From contig JAEYNH010000200.1 of assembly GCA_023412655.1 (NCBI GenBank), positions 1 through 17,396 of the forward strand: DNA of 17,396 bases. The letters are read 5' to 3'. Shown piece after piece: positions 1 to 7,383 of the stretch. Numbering within the stretch: the stretch's first letter is position 1; every line of letters starts with the position of its first letter. The stretch is from Pseudomonadota bacterium (GTDB lineage: Bacteria > Pseudomonadota > Alphaproteobacteria > Caulobacterales > Caulobacteraceae). The position numbers and the translations under genes were made by a program. Under the pieces are notes generated by a model. The model saw only the letters and a list, made by a program, of their open reading frames with translations. It was not told the DNA's origin and searched no databases.

Positions 1-768
1 GGCCTGGACGGCGCCAATGGCCAGCAACTCGGCCGCCCGCATGTGGCTGAGCACAGGATGCAGTCCGGACAGCAGGGCGACGGCCAGACCGAGACGACCT
101 TCGCGCCAGCCCTGGCGAAGCAGATAGCTGCGCGCGGCAGCGCTCAGGCCGGCGACGAGGGCGCCTGTGAAGGCGCCGGCGCGGCCGGAGGCGGCGAGGT
201 CCTCGGCGGCGTGGGTGGTTTCGCAGGCCAATCTCTCGACGAGATGGCCCACGTCGCGGCCCGCAACCCGGCGGATGGCCCCAGTGAGCGATCCTGCGCT
301 CGGCCCGCTCAAAGTGGCGGCGGCGCGGCGGCCCTGCGGCCAGGATTTCACACCCCGGCGGCTCAGCCGCGCGGCCCTCTCCATACCGAGGGCGCCGGAC
401 CAGCCCCGCCGGACCAGGGTATCGCCGACGTAGTTGTCGATCGGCAGTTCGAACCAGTCGCCCTGCGGCCGCATCTGCAGGGCGGCCCGGATCTCCCAAG
501 CCAGCGCCCGGTCGATACGCTCGTCGGGCTCCACCTCCAGGATCCAGTCGCTGGAGCAGACCTCGGCCCCGGCGGCGCGGGCATGGTTGGCCAGCGGGAA
601 GATGCCGTCGACCACCTGGGCGCCGGCCCGGCGCGCCGCTTCGCGGGCGCGCTCTGCGCCCCGGTCCAGGACCACGATCACTTCGTCGCAGAACGACAGG
701 CTGCGAAGGCAGGCCGCGAGATCGGCCTCGCCATCGCGGACGCACACCAAGGCTGACAGAGTGGCCAA
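1..768 (-). CDS. Family 2 glycosyltransferase, WaaE/KdtX-like (C-terminus cut by window edge)
   Basis: Probable cytoplasmic-face glycosyltransferase that adds a sugar to lipopolysaccharide core or another surface glycan. The first residues read as a GT-A Rossmann start (SALVCVRDGEADLAACLRSL), followed by CDEVIVVLD. The position of the family's metal-binding DADE motif carries EVEPDE. The C-terminal part has the ARSYLLRQGWREGRLGLAVA segment, which matches the amphipathic tail typical of WaaE-like enzymes. I chose TTG at 768 because GGAGGCGGGGG lies just upstream and the product then begins MATLSALV, a usual start for the family; no ATG or GTG suits better. The frame is open to base 1, so 256 codons are visible and the stop is outside. 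It lies 89 bases downstream of the receptor stop on the same strand. Acceptor and donor sugar cannot be told from sequence. Confidence 0.75.
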   Translation of the reverse strand, partial: MATLSALVCVRDGEADLAACLRSLSFCDEVIVVLDRGAERAREAARRAGAQVVDGIFPLANHARAAGAEVCSSDWILEVEPDERIDRALAWEIRAALQMRPQGDWFELPIDNYVGDTLVRRGWSGALGMERAARLSRRGVKSWPQGRRAAATLSGPSAGSLTGAIRRVAGRDVGHLVERLACETTHAAEDLAASGRAGAFTGALVAGLSAAARSYLLRQGWREGRLGLAVALLSGLHPVLSHMRAAELLAIGAVQA

Positions 769-857
769 GTTCCCCCGCCTCCACCGACGTGAAGTTTCCC
801 CTGTCGATAAGACGGCGCCGCCAGGCTGTGACCCCCGCCGAAGGTCGCAGATTTTGT

Positions 858-3236
858 CTAGAAGTTGGCGGCGAGCCTCAGGCCCACGGTGCGTGGCCGC
901 TGCGGTGTGACCTGGCGAAGGCTGCGGAAGGTGAACGGGTTGCCGTAGGCGAAGGTGTCGCTGTCGTCGTTCAGGGGATTGGAGACGAAGAGCGCGGCGG
1001 TCCAGACGTCGGTGGCGAGTTCCGCGGAAAAGCGCGCCCGGACATAGTCGCCCATCTTTCCGGTGACTGCCGCATCGAACGAGATCGCCGAGCGGCCCAC
1101 ATAGCCCGCCTCGCCGGTAAGGCGCATCACCAGGTCTCCGGCCAGATCCCGCTGGTAGATGGCGAGCACCCCGCCGGAGGTCCGCGGCACGCCGGGCAAC
1201 TCGTCGGCTACGGGCCCGGTGAAGCTGACGTTCTTGTTGGTCATGTCCGAGCGGGTGAGGAGGCCGTTGGCCTGCAGGGACAGGCCGAAGTCCCAGTCAT
1301 AGCCGACCTCGGCCTCGAGGCCGGCGATCCGAGCGTCGCCAACGTTGGTCGTGTAGGACAGTCCGGTGGGACGATACTGGTCGGTCTGAACGCCGCTCCA
1401 TTCGTCGTAGTAGGCGGCCCAACGTGCGGCCATGCGGCCCTCGAACAGGCGAAGCTTGGCCCCGACCTCGTAGTTTCGCAGACGGTCGGCGGCGAAGAAG
1501 GTGCGCTCGGCCCGCAGCCGCTGCACACCGGCAGTGTTGAATCCGCCGGGTCGGTAGCCTTCGGAAATCAGGGCGTAGAACTGGCTGCCGTTCGCCAGGC
1601 GGCGCTGGATTGATATCTTCGGAGAGAAGCTCTCGAACGATCGCGCATAGTCAACCGACCGGGACATGGCGAATAGGACGCCGGGGTGCACGCGCACGTC
1701 CGCTGAGGTCCGCACCCGGGTGCGGAACAGGCGGCCGCCGAGCGAGGCGGTCCAGCCCTCGGCGAACTCGTAATCGACCTCCCCGTAGACGGCGAGTTCC
1801 TCGAGCCGGTCCTTGCGATCTTCCCTGTACGCCAGGACGGCCGAGCCAGAGGGTGAAACGAAGTCAGCCTGAGATGGCGCGCGCTCAAGATTGAGCGAGG
1901 CGAAGGCGCCGGCCAGCCAATTGAACCGGCGGCCGGAGTTGGAGCGGATCAGCAGGTCCTCGACCAGCATCTTGACCCGGTTGTTCTCGAGATAAACGCC
2001 GACGTCGCTGGCGGGCCGGCCGAACGGGTTGGGGCCCGCCGCGGTGGCGTCATACAGGCTGGTGAAGGTGTGGTGGACGTAGGCGGCGGACGAGATCACG
2101 TCCACCGACCCCACGCGACCACCGATCGTGATCGCCGCATGCGAGAAGTCGTTGTCGTGACCCTCCCGGAACGGGGCGACGCGCCGGGGCCCGAGGGCAG
2201 CGATGACGTACTGCGCGTCCTTGCTCCTCAGGTGCTGGGTGGCGGCGCGGGCGTTCACCTCCCAATCGTCGGCGATGCGCAAGCGCAGGCTGATGCGGCC
2301 GCCGTTCCGCACGGTGCGGTCGACGTCCTTCTCGCCGCTGCGCGTGTCGTCGAGATAGCCGCCGCGGTAGTCGTGATAGCCGGCGATGCGGAGGGCTGCG
2401 GTCCCTTCGAGAATGGGCACGCTGAGGTAGCCCTCGATCTCGCGGCTGGGCTCGCCGCTCTGGGTCAGGGCGAAGACGCCACCCAAGCCGCCGGCCATGC
2501 CTTCGAGGTCGGGTCGGCGGGTGATGATCCGGTAGATGCCCGAGAGGGCGCCCGACCCGTAGAGCGCGCCCTGGGGACCCCGCACGATCTCGATGCGCTC
2601 GACGTCCACCAGCCGCAGGTCCGGGTCGGGCGCGTTGTAGTTAAGCGGCGCCTCGTCGAGGTAGGTGCTGACGGTGGAACGGGCGCGGCCGGTGAAGGCG
2701 CCGTCCGACAGGCCACGGATCAACAGCTTGTCGCGGCCGGGGCCAAGGTTGGTCGTCAGTAGGCCGGCCACCTGGCCGACGGTCTGGCCCACGTCGCCGG
2801 CCCCGGTGACGGCGATCTGGTCGCGTGAGATCGCGCTGACGCCCGCAGGCAACTGGTCGAGGCTGGCGGGCCGCTTGGCCGCGGTGACCACCAGCTCCGA
2901 CACCAGCATCGGCTGGTCGGCCGGAGGCCGGGCGGCGGGCGCCGCGGTTTGCCGTGCGCGGGGTGCGATGCGAACGGTGCGCGCGTCGACGATGCGGTAC
3001 TGGCAGGGCGCGTCCGCAAGCAGGCGTTCGAGAGCCTCCTCCAGCCCGTAGCGACCGCGCAGTTCCGCCGAGCCGCCGAAACCGCAGGCAGAGGTGCCGA
3101 CGATCGAGACGTTCGCCTGGAGCCCCAAGTCGATGAGCGCGTCGGCATAGGCCTTGGGCGGAATGGAGATGCGCAGGCGCGAGTCGGCAGCCTCAGCGAC
3201 GCTCGCGGAACACGCGAACACGCCGCAGGCCAGCAA
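858..3236 (-). CDS. TonB-dependent outer-membrane receptor with N-terminal STN signalling domain
   Basis: Outer-membrane 22-strand receptor/transducer that imports a ligand using TonB energy and reports ligand binding to the FecR-like protein encoded just upstream. Signal peptide about residues 1-16 (LACGVFACSASVAEA). STN domain about 19-95, the periplasmic part that contacts anti-sigma factors. Plug about 115-235, with the TonB-box-like LVVTAAKR, the LLIRGL segment and the IEIVRGPQGALYGSGALSG motif. Barrel from about 250, ending in the terminal Phe (LRLAANF). Length 792 aa is normal for an STN-bearing receptor. The frame has no ATG or GTG before the signal peptide; TTG at 3236 is the first recognised start. 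A GGGAGG lies 14 bases before it and 5 bases before an in-frame CTG, so the true start may be slightly upstream, which would add Arg residues to the n-region. Ligand unknown: siderophore, haem, glycan and cobalamin are all possible. Confidence 0.88.
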   Translation of the reverse strand: MLACGVFACSASVAEAADSRLRISIPPKAYADALIDLGLQANVSIVGTSACGFGGSAELRGRYGLEEALERLLADAPCQYRIVDARTVRIAPRARQTAAPAARPPADQPMLVSELVVTAAKRPASLDQLPAGVSAISRDQIAVTGAGDVGQTVGQVAGLLTTNLGPGRDKLLIRGLSDGAFTGRARSTVSTYLDEAPLNYNAPDPDLRLVDVERIEIVRGPQGALYGSGALSGIYRIITRRPDLEGMAGGLGGVFALTQSGEPSREIEGYLSVPILEGTAALRIAGYHDYRGGYLDDTRSGEKDVDRTVRNGGRISLRLRIADDWEVNARAATQHLRSKDAQYVIAALGPRRVAPFREGHDNDFSHAAITIGGRVGSVDVISSAAYVHHTFTSLYDATAAGPNPFGRPASDVGVYLENNRVKMLVEDLLIRSNSGRRFNWLAGAFASLNLERAPSQADFVSPSGSAVLAYREDRKDRLEELAVYGEVDYEFAEGWTASLGGRLFRTRVRTSADVRVHPGVLFAMSRSVDYARSFESFSPKISIQRRLANGSQFYALISEGYRPGGFNTAGVQRLRAERTFFAADRLRNYEVGAKLRLFEGRMAARWAAYYDEWSGVQTDQYRPTGLSYTTNVGDARIAGLEAEVGYDWDFGLSLQANGLLTRSDMTNKNVSFTGPVADELPGVPRTSGGVLAIYQRDLAGDLVMRLTGEAGYVGRSAISFDAAVTGKMGDYVRARFSAELATDVWTAALFVSNPLNDDSDTFAYGNPFTFRSLRQVTPQRPRTVGLRLAANF

Positions 3237-3290
3237 CGCCCGCAGGGAAACCTCCCGTCTGATCGCCCCAGAACCCCATGGGGGCTCCGA

Positions 3291-4277
3291 TCACTGCGCC
3301 GGCGCGCCGTCGCGCCGCAGGACCAGGCCCGCGTCGGAACGTACCGCCCTTATGGGAACCAGCAAAGCAAGACGACGGATGACCGCGTCCTGATCGTCCA
3401 GCATCAGCACGCCGGAGATTGGCGCGGCGGCCAGTTCAGGGTCCTCGATGCGGATCAGGGTGGGGAACTGATGGTTCAGGTCGGCCACGACCTCGCGGAG
3501 GGGCTGACCGCGGTACACCAGGCGGCCGGTGCGCCAGCCCAGGACCTCTTCTGCGTTCACATGCTCAATGGAAACCGCGTCCGCGCCCTCGCGGTGGTCC
3601 AGGCGTTGGTCGGGGCGCAAACGCCAGGCCCGACCGACGGCGCCTTCCGTGGGCCGCACCTCCACCGCGCCACGCGCGACGGTGACCGAGACCGCGCCAT
3701 CGCGTCGTCGGACGTCGAAACGGGTGCCAACCACCCGCACGGTGCGATCCCCCGCAGCCACCTCGAACGGCCGGCGCGGGTCATGGGCCACGTCGAAAAT
3801 CGCCTCCCCCTGTTCCAGGGTCACGTCGCGACGATCACGCTGCAGGGTGGCGGAGAGGCGTGTGGCGGCGTTCATGGCCACGGTCGAGCCATCGGACAGG
3901 GTGACCAACCGATGCTCTCCGATGCCCGTCGCGTAGACCTGGGTCTCGGGCCCCCGAAGCTCCGGCAGCAGCACCAAGGCGCCAGCCGCTGCGGCGGCGG
4001 CGCCGGCGGCGTACCAGACCGTGCGGCGCGTGGGGCCTGAGGGCCGGCGGTTCGCCAGCCCGTCCCGGACGCGGTCCGATGCCTGCTGGTATTCGTTCCA
4101 GACCGAAAGGGCGGCGTCATAAGCGCGTGCATTCGCCGGCGAGGCGGAGAGCCAGGCGTCAAAGGCGAGCACTTCCGCCTCGCTCAGATCGTCAGCCCGC
4201 ATGCGCACAACCCAGTCGGCTGCATCCTCGCGTCGGGCGGCGTCGTCACCTGCAACTTGCCGCAGCTTGCTCATCAT
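3291..4277 (-). CDS. FecR-like anti-sigma factor / inner-membrane signal relay
   Basis: Inner-membrane regulator that holds an ECF sigma factor and activates or releases it when the TonB receptor's STN domain signals. N-terminal cytoplasmic DUF4880-type region about residues 10-55 (ADDLSEAEVLAFDAWLSASP, then NARAYDA). One membrane span about 88-107 (VWYAAGAAAAAAGALVLLPE). Periplasmic FecR domain about 115-210 (EHRLVTLSDGSTVAMNAATR, FEVAAGDRTVRVVGTRFDVR). C-terminal DUF4974-like secretin-type region about 250-320 (YRGQPLREVVADLNHQFPTL). The 328 aa length is usual for the family. Two adjacent ATG codons (4277 and 4274) follow GGGAAGG; that spacing is too short for the first, so translation may begin at the second. 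It lies between the sigma gene and the receptor on the same strand. Its stop is in the same frame as the receptor. Confidence 0.92.
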   Translation of the reverse strand: MMSKLRQVAGDDAARREDAADWVVRMRADDLSEAEVLAFDAWLSASPANARAYDAALSVWNEYQQASDRVRDGLANRRPSGPTRRTVWYAAGAAAAAAGALVLLPELRGPETQVYATGIGEHRLVTLSDGSTVAMNAATRLSATLQRDRRDVTLEQGEAIFDVAHDPRRPFEVAAGDRTVRVVGTRFDVRRRDGAVSVTVARGAVEVRPTEGAVGRAWRLRPDQRLDHREGADAVSIEHVNAEEVLGWRTGRLVYRGQPLREVVADLNHQFPTLIRIEDPELAAAPISGVLMLDDQDAVIRRLALLVPIRAVRSDAGLVLRRDGAPAQ

Positions 4278-4368
4278 CCTTCCCGACGCCGGTCCAGGCT
4301 GTCCCTTGCAGGGTTAGACGGCGCCGCGACCTCGCCCCCCCCAGTGGCCGCGCACAATTTGTGGTAGA

Positions 4369-4905
4369 TCATGTGCCGAGTTTCGCCACGAGGGCTTTCA
4401 GCGCGGCGCTGATGTGTTTCTCGACGGACTTCACGGAAATGCCCATCGCTTGGGCTGTTTGAGCATGAGACAGGCCGTCGAGCTTGTGCAGCCGGAAGGC
4501 GCGCTGCATCTGCGGCGGCAGGCTGCCGAGCGCATCCACAAGTTGCGCCAGCCGCTGGCGGGAGGCCAAGGCCTCGTCCGCCGGGGGCAGGTCGGCCACG
4601 TCTTCTCCGCCGATCATGGCGTGCGCCGTCTCACGCCAGGCGCTGTCCCGCGCGGTGGCGCGGCTCTCCGCGCGGGCGCGGTCCAGCATTAGGTTCATGG
4701 CCACGCGGTAGAGCAGGGCGGTCGGGTTCTCGGCGCCGGCAGCCGGATCGCGGGCCGCCAGCTTGATATAGAGTTCCTGCGCGAGGTCTTCCGCTGCGGC
4801 AGCGGAACCGGTTCGGGCGGCGAAGAAGCGGACAAGATTCGGCCGGCGCTCCAGATAGGCGTCCAGGAGCGGGTCGCCTGCCGCCGACTGTGCCCGACCG
4901 GCCAT
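4369..4905 (-). CDS. ECF RNA polymerase sigma factor, FecI-like
   Basis: Extracytoplasmic-function sigma factor expected to direct RNA polymerase to the receptor operon. Region 2 spans about residues 12-75 (LLDAYLERRPNLVRFFAART; AEDLAQELYIKL; ALLYRVAMNLMLDRAR). Region 4 spans about 120-175 (LGSLPPQMQRAFRLHKLDGL followed by the helix-turn-helix SHAQTAQAMGISVKSVEKHI). No C-terminal extension. The frame opens further up with a TTG at 4962 and an ATG at 4923, but neither has a ribosome site. ATG at 4905 gives 178 aa and the short N-terminal lead usual in this family, so I prefer it with limited certainty. The FecR-like gene starts 91 bases downstream, and that gap contains a run of eight C on the + strand. 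The gene is divergent from the PEP carboxykinase. Confidence 0.88.
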   Translation of the reverse strand: MAGRAQSAAGDPLLDAYLERRPNLVRFFAARTGSAAAAEDLAQELYIKLAARDPAAGAENPTALLYRVAMNLMLDRARAESRATARDSAWRETAHAMIGGEDVADLPPADEALASRQRLAQLVDALGSLPPQMQRAFRLHKLDGLSHAQTAQAMGISVKSVEKHISAALKALVAKLGT

Positions 4906-5166
4906 GGCCGAGACATGCCCCATTTGGGGGGCATCGCCAACCGGCGCGGCGATTCGCGGCAAATAAGTCCGGTTCGGAGACGGCTGGTCGCTGCAATTGG
5001 CCGTGAACGGCGCTTCTGCACAGACTTTCGGGCGTTCAGGCAGCGCATAGCCGTGCAGGTTGCGCGCCGAGGTAGGCAGAGCCGCAATCCGCCGTTAAGG
5101 AGTTGCTCACGTGTAAGGAGCGATCGGCCTGAGAGCGCTGCTGGTAGGGCCAGGGAGTTTTTGTCT
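4906..5166. other. Intergenic region between divergent sigma gene and PEP carboxykinase gene
   Basis: About 260 bases that must hold promoters for both directions. I see no convincing -35/-10 pair in either direction. The only clear signal is the ribosome site of the rightward gene (GGGAG at 5153-5157, nine bases before ATG 5167), followed by a short T tract. A second AAGGAG occurs at about 5115-5120 but no frame starts usefully after it. Confidence 0.5.
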
Positions 5167-7014
5167 ATGAGCCAACCCACCGTCCCGGGGCTCGCGCCCG
5201 CGCCGACGAAACACGCGAAGCTCGTCGAGTGGGTCGGCGAGATCGCCGCTCTGACGCAGCCCGATCGTGTGGTCTGGTGTGACGGTTCCGAAGCCGAATG
5301 GGATCGCCTGACCGCCGAGCTGGTGGCCGCCGGCACGCTGAAGCCACTCAATCCGGCGAAGCGGCCGAACTCCTTCTATGCCGCTTCGGACCCGCGGGAC
5401 GTCGCCCGCGTGGAAAGCCGGACGTTCATCTGCTCGGAAAACCCCGAGGACGCCGGCCCGACCAACAACTGGCTCGACCCCACCGAGATGCGGGCCGACC
5501 TGAAGGACCTGTTCAAGGGGGTCATGCGCGGCCGGACCATGTACGTGGTGCCGTTCTGCATGGGGCCGCTCGGCTCGAAGATCAGCGCCATCGGCGTCGA
5601 GATCACCGATTCCGCCTATGTGGCGGTGTCGATGCGGATCATGACCCGCATGGGGCAGGCCGCCCTGGACCAACTCGGCGAAGACGGCTTCTTCGTACCG
5701 GCCGTGCACTCGGTAGGCATGCCGCTTCTCGACGGCGCCAAGGACGTGCCGTGGCCGTGCAACGAGACCAAGTACATCGTCCACTTCCCCGAGACGCGGG
5801 AGATCTGGTCGTACGGCTCGGGCTATGGCGGCAACGCCCTGCTCGGCAAGAAGTGCTTTGCCCTGCGCATCGCCTCGGTGATGGCGCGTGATGAGGGCTG
5901 GTTCGCCGAGCACATGCTGATCCTGAAGCTGACCTCGCCGGAAGGCCAGGTCCGCTACATCGCCGCCGCCTTCCCCAGCGCCTGCGGCAAGACCAACATG
6001 GCGATGCTCCAGCCCACCCTGGCGGGCTGGAAGGCCGAGACGATCGGGGACGACATCTGCTGGATGCGCTTCGGCGACGATGGCCGCCTGTATGCGGTCA
6101 ATCCCGAGGCTGGTTTCTTCGGCGTGGCGCCCGGCACGGGCGTGGAGACCAACAAGAACGCCATCGACGCGCTGCATTCCAACTGCATCTTCACCAACGT
6201 CGCGCTGACCGAAGACGGCGATGTCTGGTGGGAAGGCATGACGCCGGAAGCGCCGGCCCGCCTGACCGACTGGAAGGGGCGGCCGTGGACCCCCGACAGC
6301 GACGAGCCGGCCGCACATCCGAACGCCCGCTTCACGGTGCCCGCTTCGCAGTGCCCGGTGGTGGCGTCCGAGTGGGAAGATCCCGCTGGCGTCCCGATCT
6401 CCGCCATCCTGTTCGGCGGCCGCCGGGCCTCGGCCGTGCCGCTGGTGACCGAGGCGCGCGACTGGCGTCACGGCGTCTTCATGGCTTCGAACGTAGCCTC
6501 GGAGGGCACCGCCGCCGCCGAGAACAAGATCGGTGAATTGCGCCGCGACCCGTTCGCCATGCTGCCCTTCTGCGGCTACAACATGGGCGACTACTTCGCT
6601 CACTGGCTGACGATGGGCGAGAAGGCCGACGAGGCCAAGCTGCCCCGGATCTACTTCGTGAACTGGTTCCGCAAGGACGAGCGCGGCAAGTTCGTGTGGC
6701 CGGGCTTCGGCGACAACTCGCGCGTGCTGAAGTGGATCGTGGAGCGTCTGGAGGGCCGCGCAGAGGCCAAGGACACGCCCATCGGCCGGGTGCCGACGCG
6801 GGAGAGCCTGGACCTGTCGGGCCTGCAGTTGAGCGACCAGCAACTGGAACTGCTGCTCACCGTCGATCCCGCCATCTGGGCGCAGGAAGCGGCGCTTATC
6901 CCTGAGTTCTACGAGAAGTTCGGCGATCACATGCCGAAGGGCCTGTGGACCGAGTACGAGGCGCTGCTGAAGCGCCTGGAGGCGGCCTCGCCCCAGGTGG
7001 TCGCAGCCGAATAG
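5167..7014 (+). CDS. pckG: Phosphoenolpyruvate carboxykinase, GTP-dependent (EC 4.1.1.32)
   Basis: Cytosolic gluconeogenic enzyme: oxaloacetate + GTP gives PEP + CO2 + GDP. It lets the cell grow on acids and amino acids. It is the GTP-type fold, unrelated in detail to the ATP type of many alphaproteobacteria. Visible motifs in order: the substrate-binding segment FCMGPLGSKISAIGVEITDS; the PEPCK-specific YGSGYGGNALLGKKCFALR; the P-loop-like FPSACGKTNMAML at about residues 269-281 with the active Cys and Lys; the metal-site GDDICWMRF; and DWRHGVFMASN near residue 435, followed by the FCGYNMGDYFAHW guanine-pocket region. Length 615 aa is standard. ATG 5167 is preceded by GGGAG at 5153; the frame is open to 4915 but has no family sequence there. 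A strong hairpin terminator follows at 7037, so it is probably monocistronic. I did not see ChvG/ChvI-type regulators beside it. Confidence 0.97.
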   Translation: MSQPTVPGLAPAPTKHAKLVEWVGEIAALTQPDRVVWCDGSEAEWDRLTAELVAAGTLKPLNPAKRPNSFYAASDPRDVARVESRTFICSENPEDAGPTNNWLDPTEMRADLKDLFKGVMRGRTMYVVPFCMGPLGSKISAIGVEITDSAYVAVSMRIMTRMGQAALDQLGEDGFFVPAVHSVGMPLLDGAKDVPWPCNETKYIVHFPETREIWSYGSGYGGNALLGKKCFALRIASVMARDEGWFAEHMLILKLTSPEGQVRYIAAAFPSACGKTNMAMLQPTLAGWKAETIGDDICWMRFGDDGRLYAVNPEAGFFGVAPGTGVETNKNAIDALHSNCIFTNVALTEDGDVWWEGMTPEAPARLTDWKGRPWTPDSDEPAAHPNARFTVPASQCPVVASEWEDPAGVPISAILFGGRRASAVPLVTEARDWRHGVFMASNVASEGTAAAENKIGELRRDPFAMLPFCGYNMGDYFAHWLTMGEKADEAKLPRIYFVNWFRKDERGKFVWPGFGDNSRVLKWIVERLEGRAEAKDTPIGRVPTRESLDLSGLQLSDQQLELLLTVDPAIWAQEAALIPEFYEKFGDHMPKGLWTEYEALLKRLEAASPQVVAAE

Positions 7015-7036
7015 GCCGGACGCCGGCAGTGTTGCG

Positions 7037-7063
7037 AAGGCCGCGGCTTTTCCGCGGCCTTTT
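7037..7063 (+). terminator. Rho-independent terminator of the PEP carboxykinase gene
   Basis: GGCCGCGG (7039-7046), loop CTTTT, CCGCGGCC (7052-7059), with flanking AA/TT pairs and then TTTTGCGTTTT. It starts 22 bases after the pckG stop. In the opposite direction there is no good T tract, so it mainly serves the rightward gene, although it abuts the stop of the leftward small membrane protein. Confidence 0.9.
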
Positions 7064-7068
7064 GCGTT

Positions 7069-7320
7069 TTAGGCCTTATCGCTTGACGGTGATGGTTCGC
7101 GGGTCGCCTCTGCCTCGCCGCTGCTGACCTCGTTCGAGAAGCTGGCCTGCCAAGCGTCGAAGCTGTTGCGCTCCGGGGCGTGAACGGGCGGGGCGATCGG
7201 CTCCTGCGCGGCCTTCAGCCGTTGGCGGCGGCGACGCTCGGCCCGTCCGGCATAGCGGACGAAGGCCGCGACCGCGGCCATTGGCGCGGCGAGGCCGATC
7301 AGACCTGTGGCATATCCCAT
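7069..7320 (-). CDS. Small single-span membrane protein, unknown function
   Basis: 83 aa. I do not recognise the family. One hydrophobic segment about residues 4-21 (ATGLIGLAAPMAAVAAFV) is followed at once by a strongly basic stretch (RAERRRRQRLK), so it should sit in the inner membrane with the C-terminus in the cytoplasm (positive-inside). The last ~45 residues are polar, rich in Pro, Glu and Ser, and look disordered apart from FDAWQASFSNEV, which could be a short amphipathic helix. ATG at 7320 was chosen; the frame continues to a TTG at 7371 but that adds no plausible sequence. No strong ribosome site is visible. It lies 63 bases downstream of the nucleotide-sugar dehydratase on the same strand and may be co-transcribed. 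It converges on pckG. Confidence 0.55.
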   Translation of the reverse strand: MGYATGLIGLAAPMAAVAAFVRYAGRAERRRRQRLKAAQEPIAPPVHAPERNSFDAWQASFSNEVSSGEAEATREPSPSSDKA

Positions 7321-7383
7321 GGCGTACTCTATCCGACCTTGAGAGGGGGAAGGGCCGGCGCTGCCCGCCAAGCCTCGGAGACG

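Noticed and set aside
43..756. Rightward 237-codon frame near the left edge
   Set aside because: Gly/Ala/Pro-rich with no domain; the leftward glycosyltransferase frame explains the same DNA.
2949..4040. Rightward frames opposite the FecR-like and receptor genes
   Set aside because: Low-complexity translation of the complementary strand; the leftward genes have full-length domain matches.
4330..4345. C8 run between sigma and FecR genes as a second assembly junction
   Set aside because: The operon continues normally across it with the expected gene order, so it is ordinary GC-rich intergenic sequence.
5107..6930. Long leftward open frame opposite the PEP carboxykinase gene (607 codons)
   Set aside because: It is the antisense of a clearly identified enzyme in GC-rich DNA; its product is His/Arg/Gly-rich with no domain I know.
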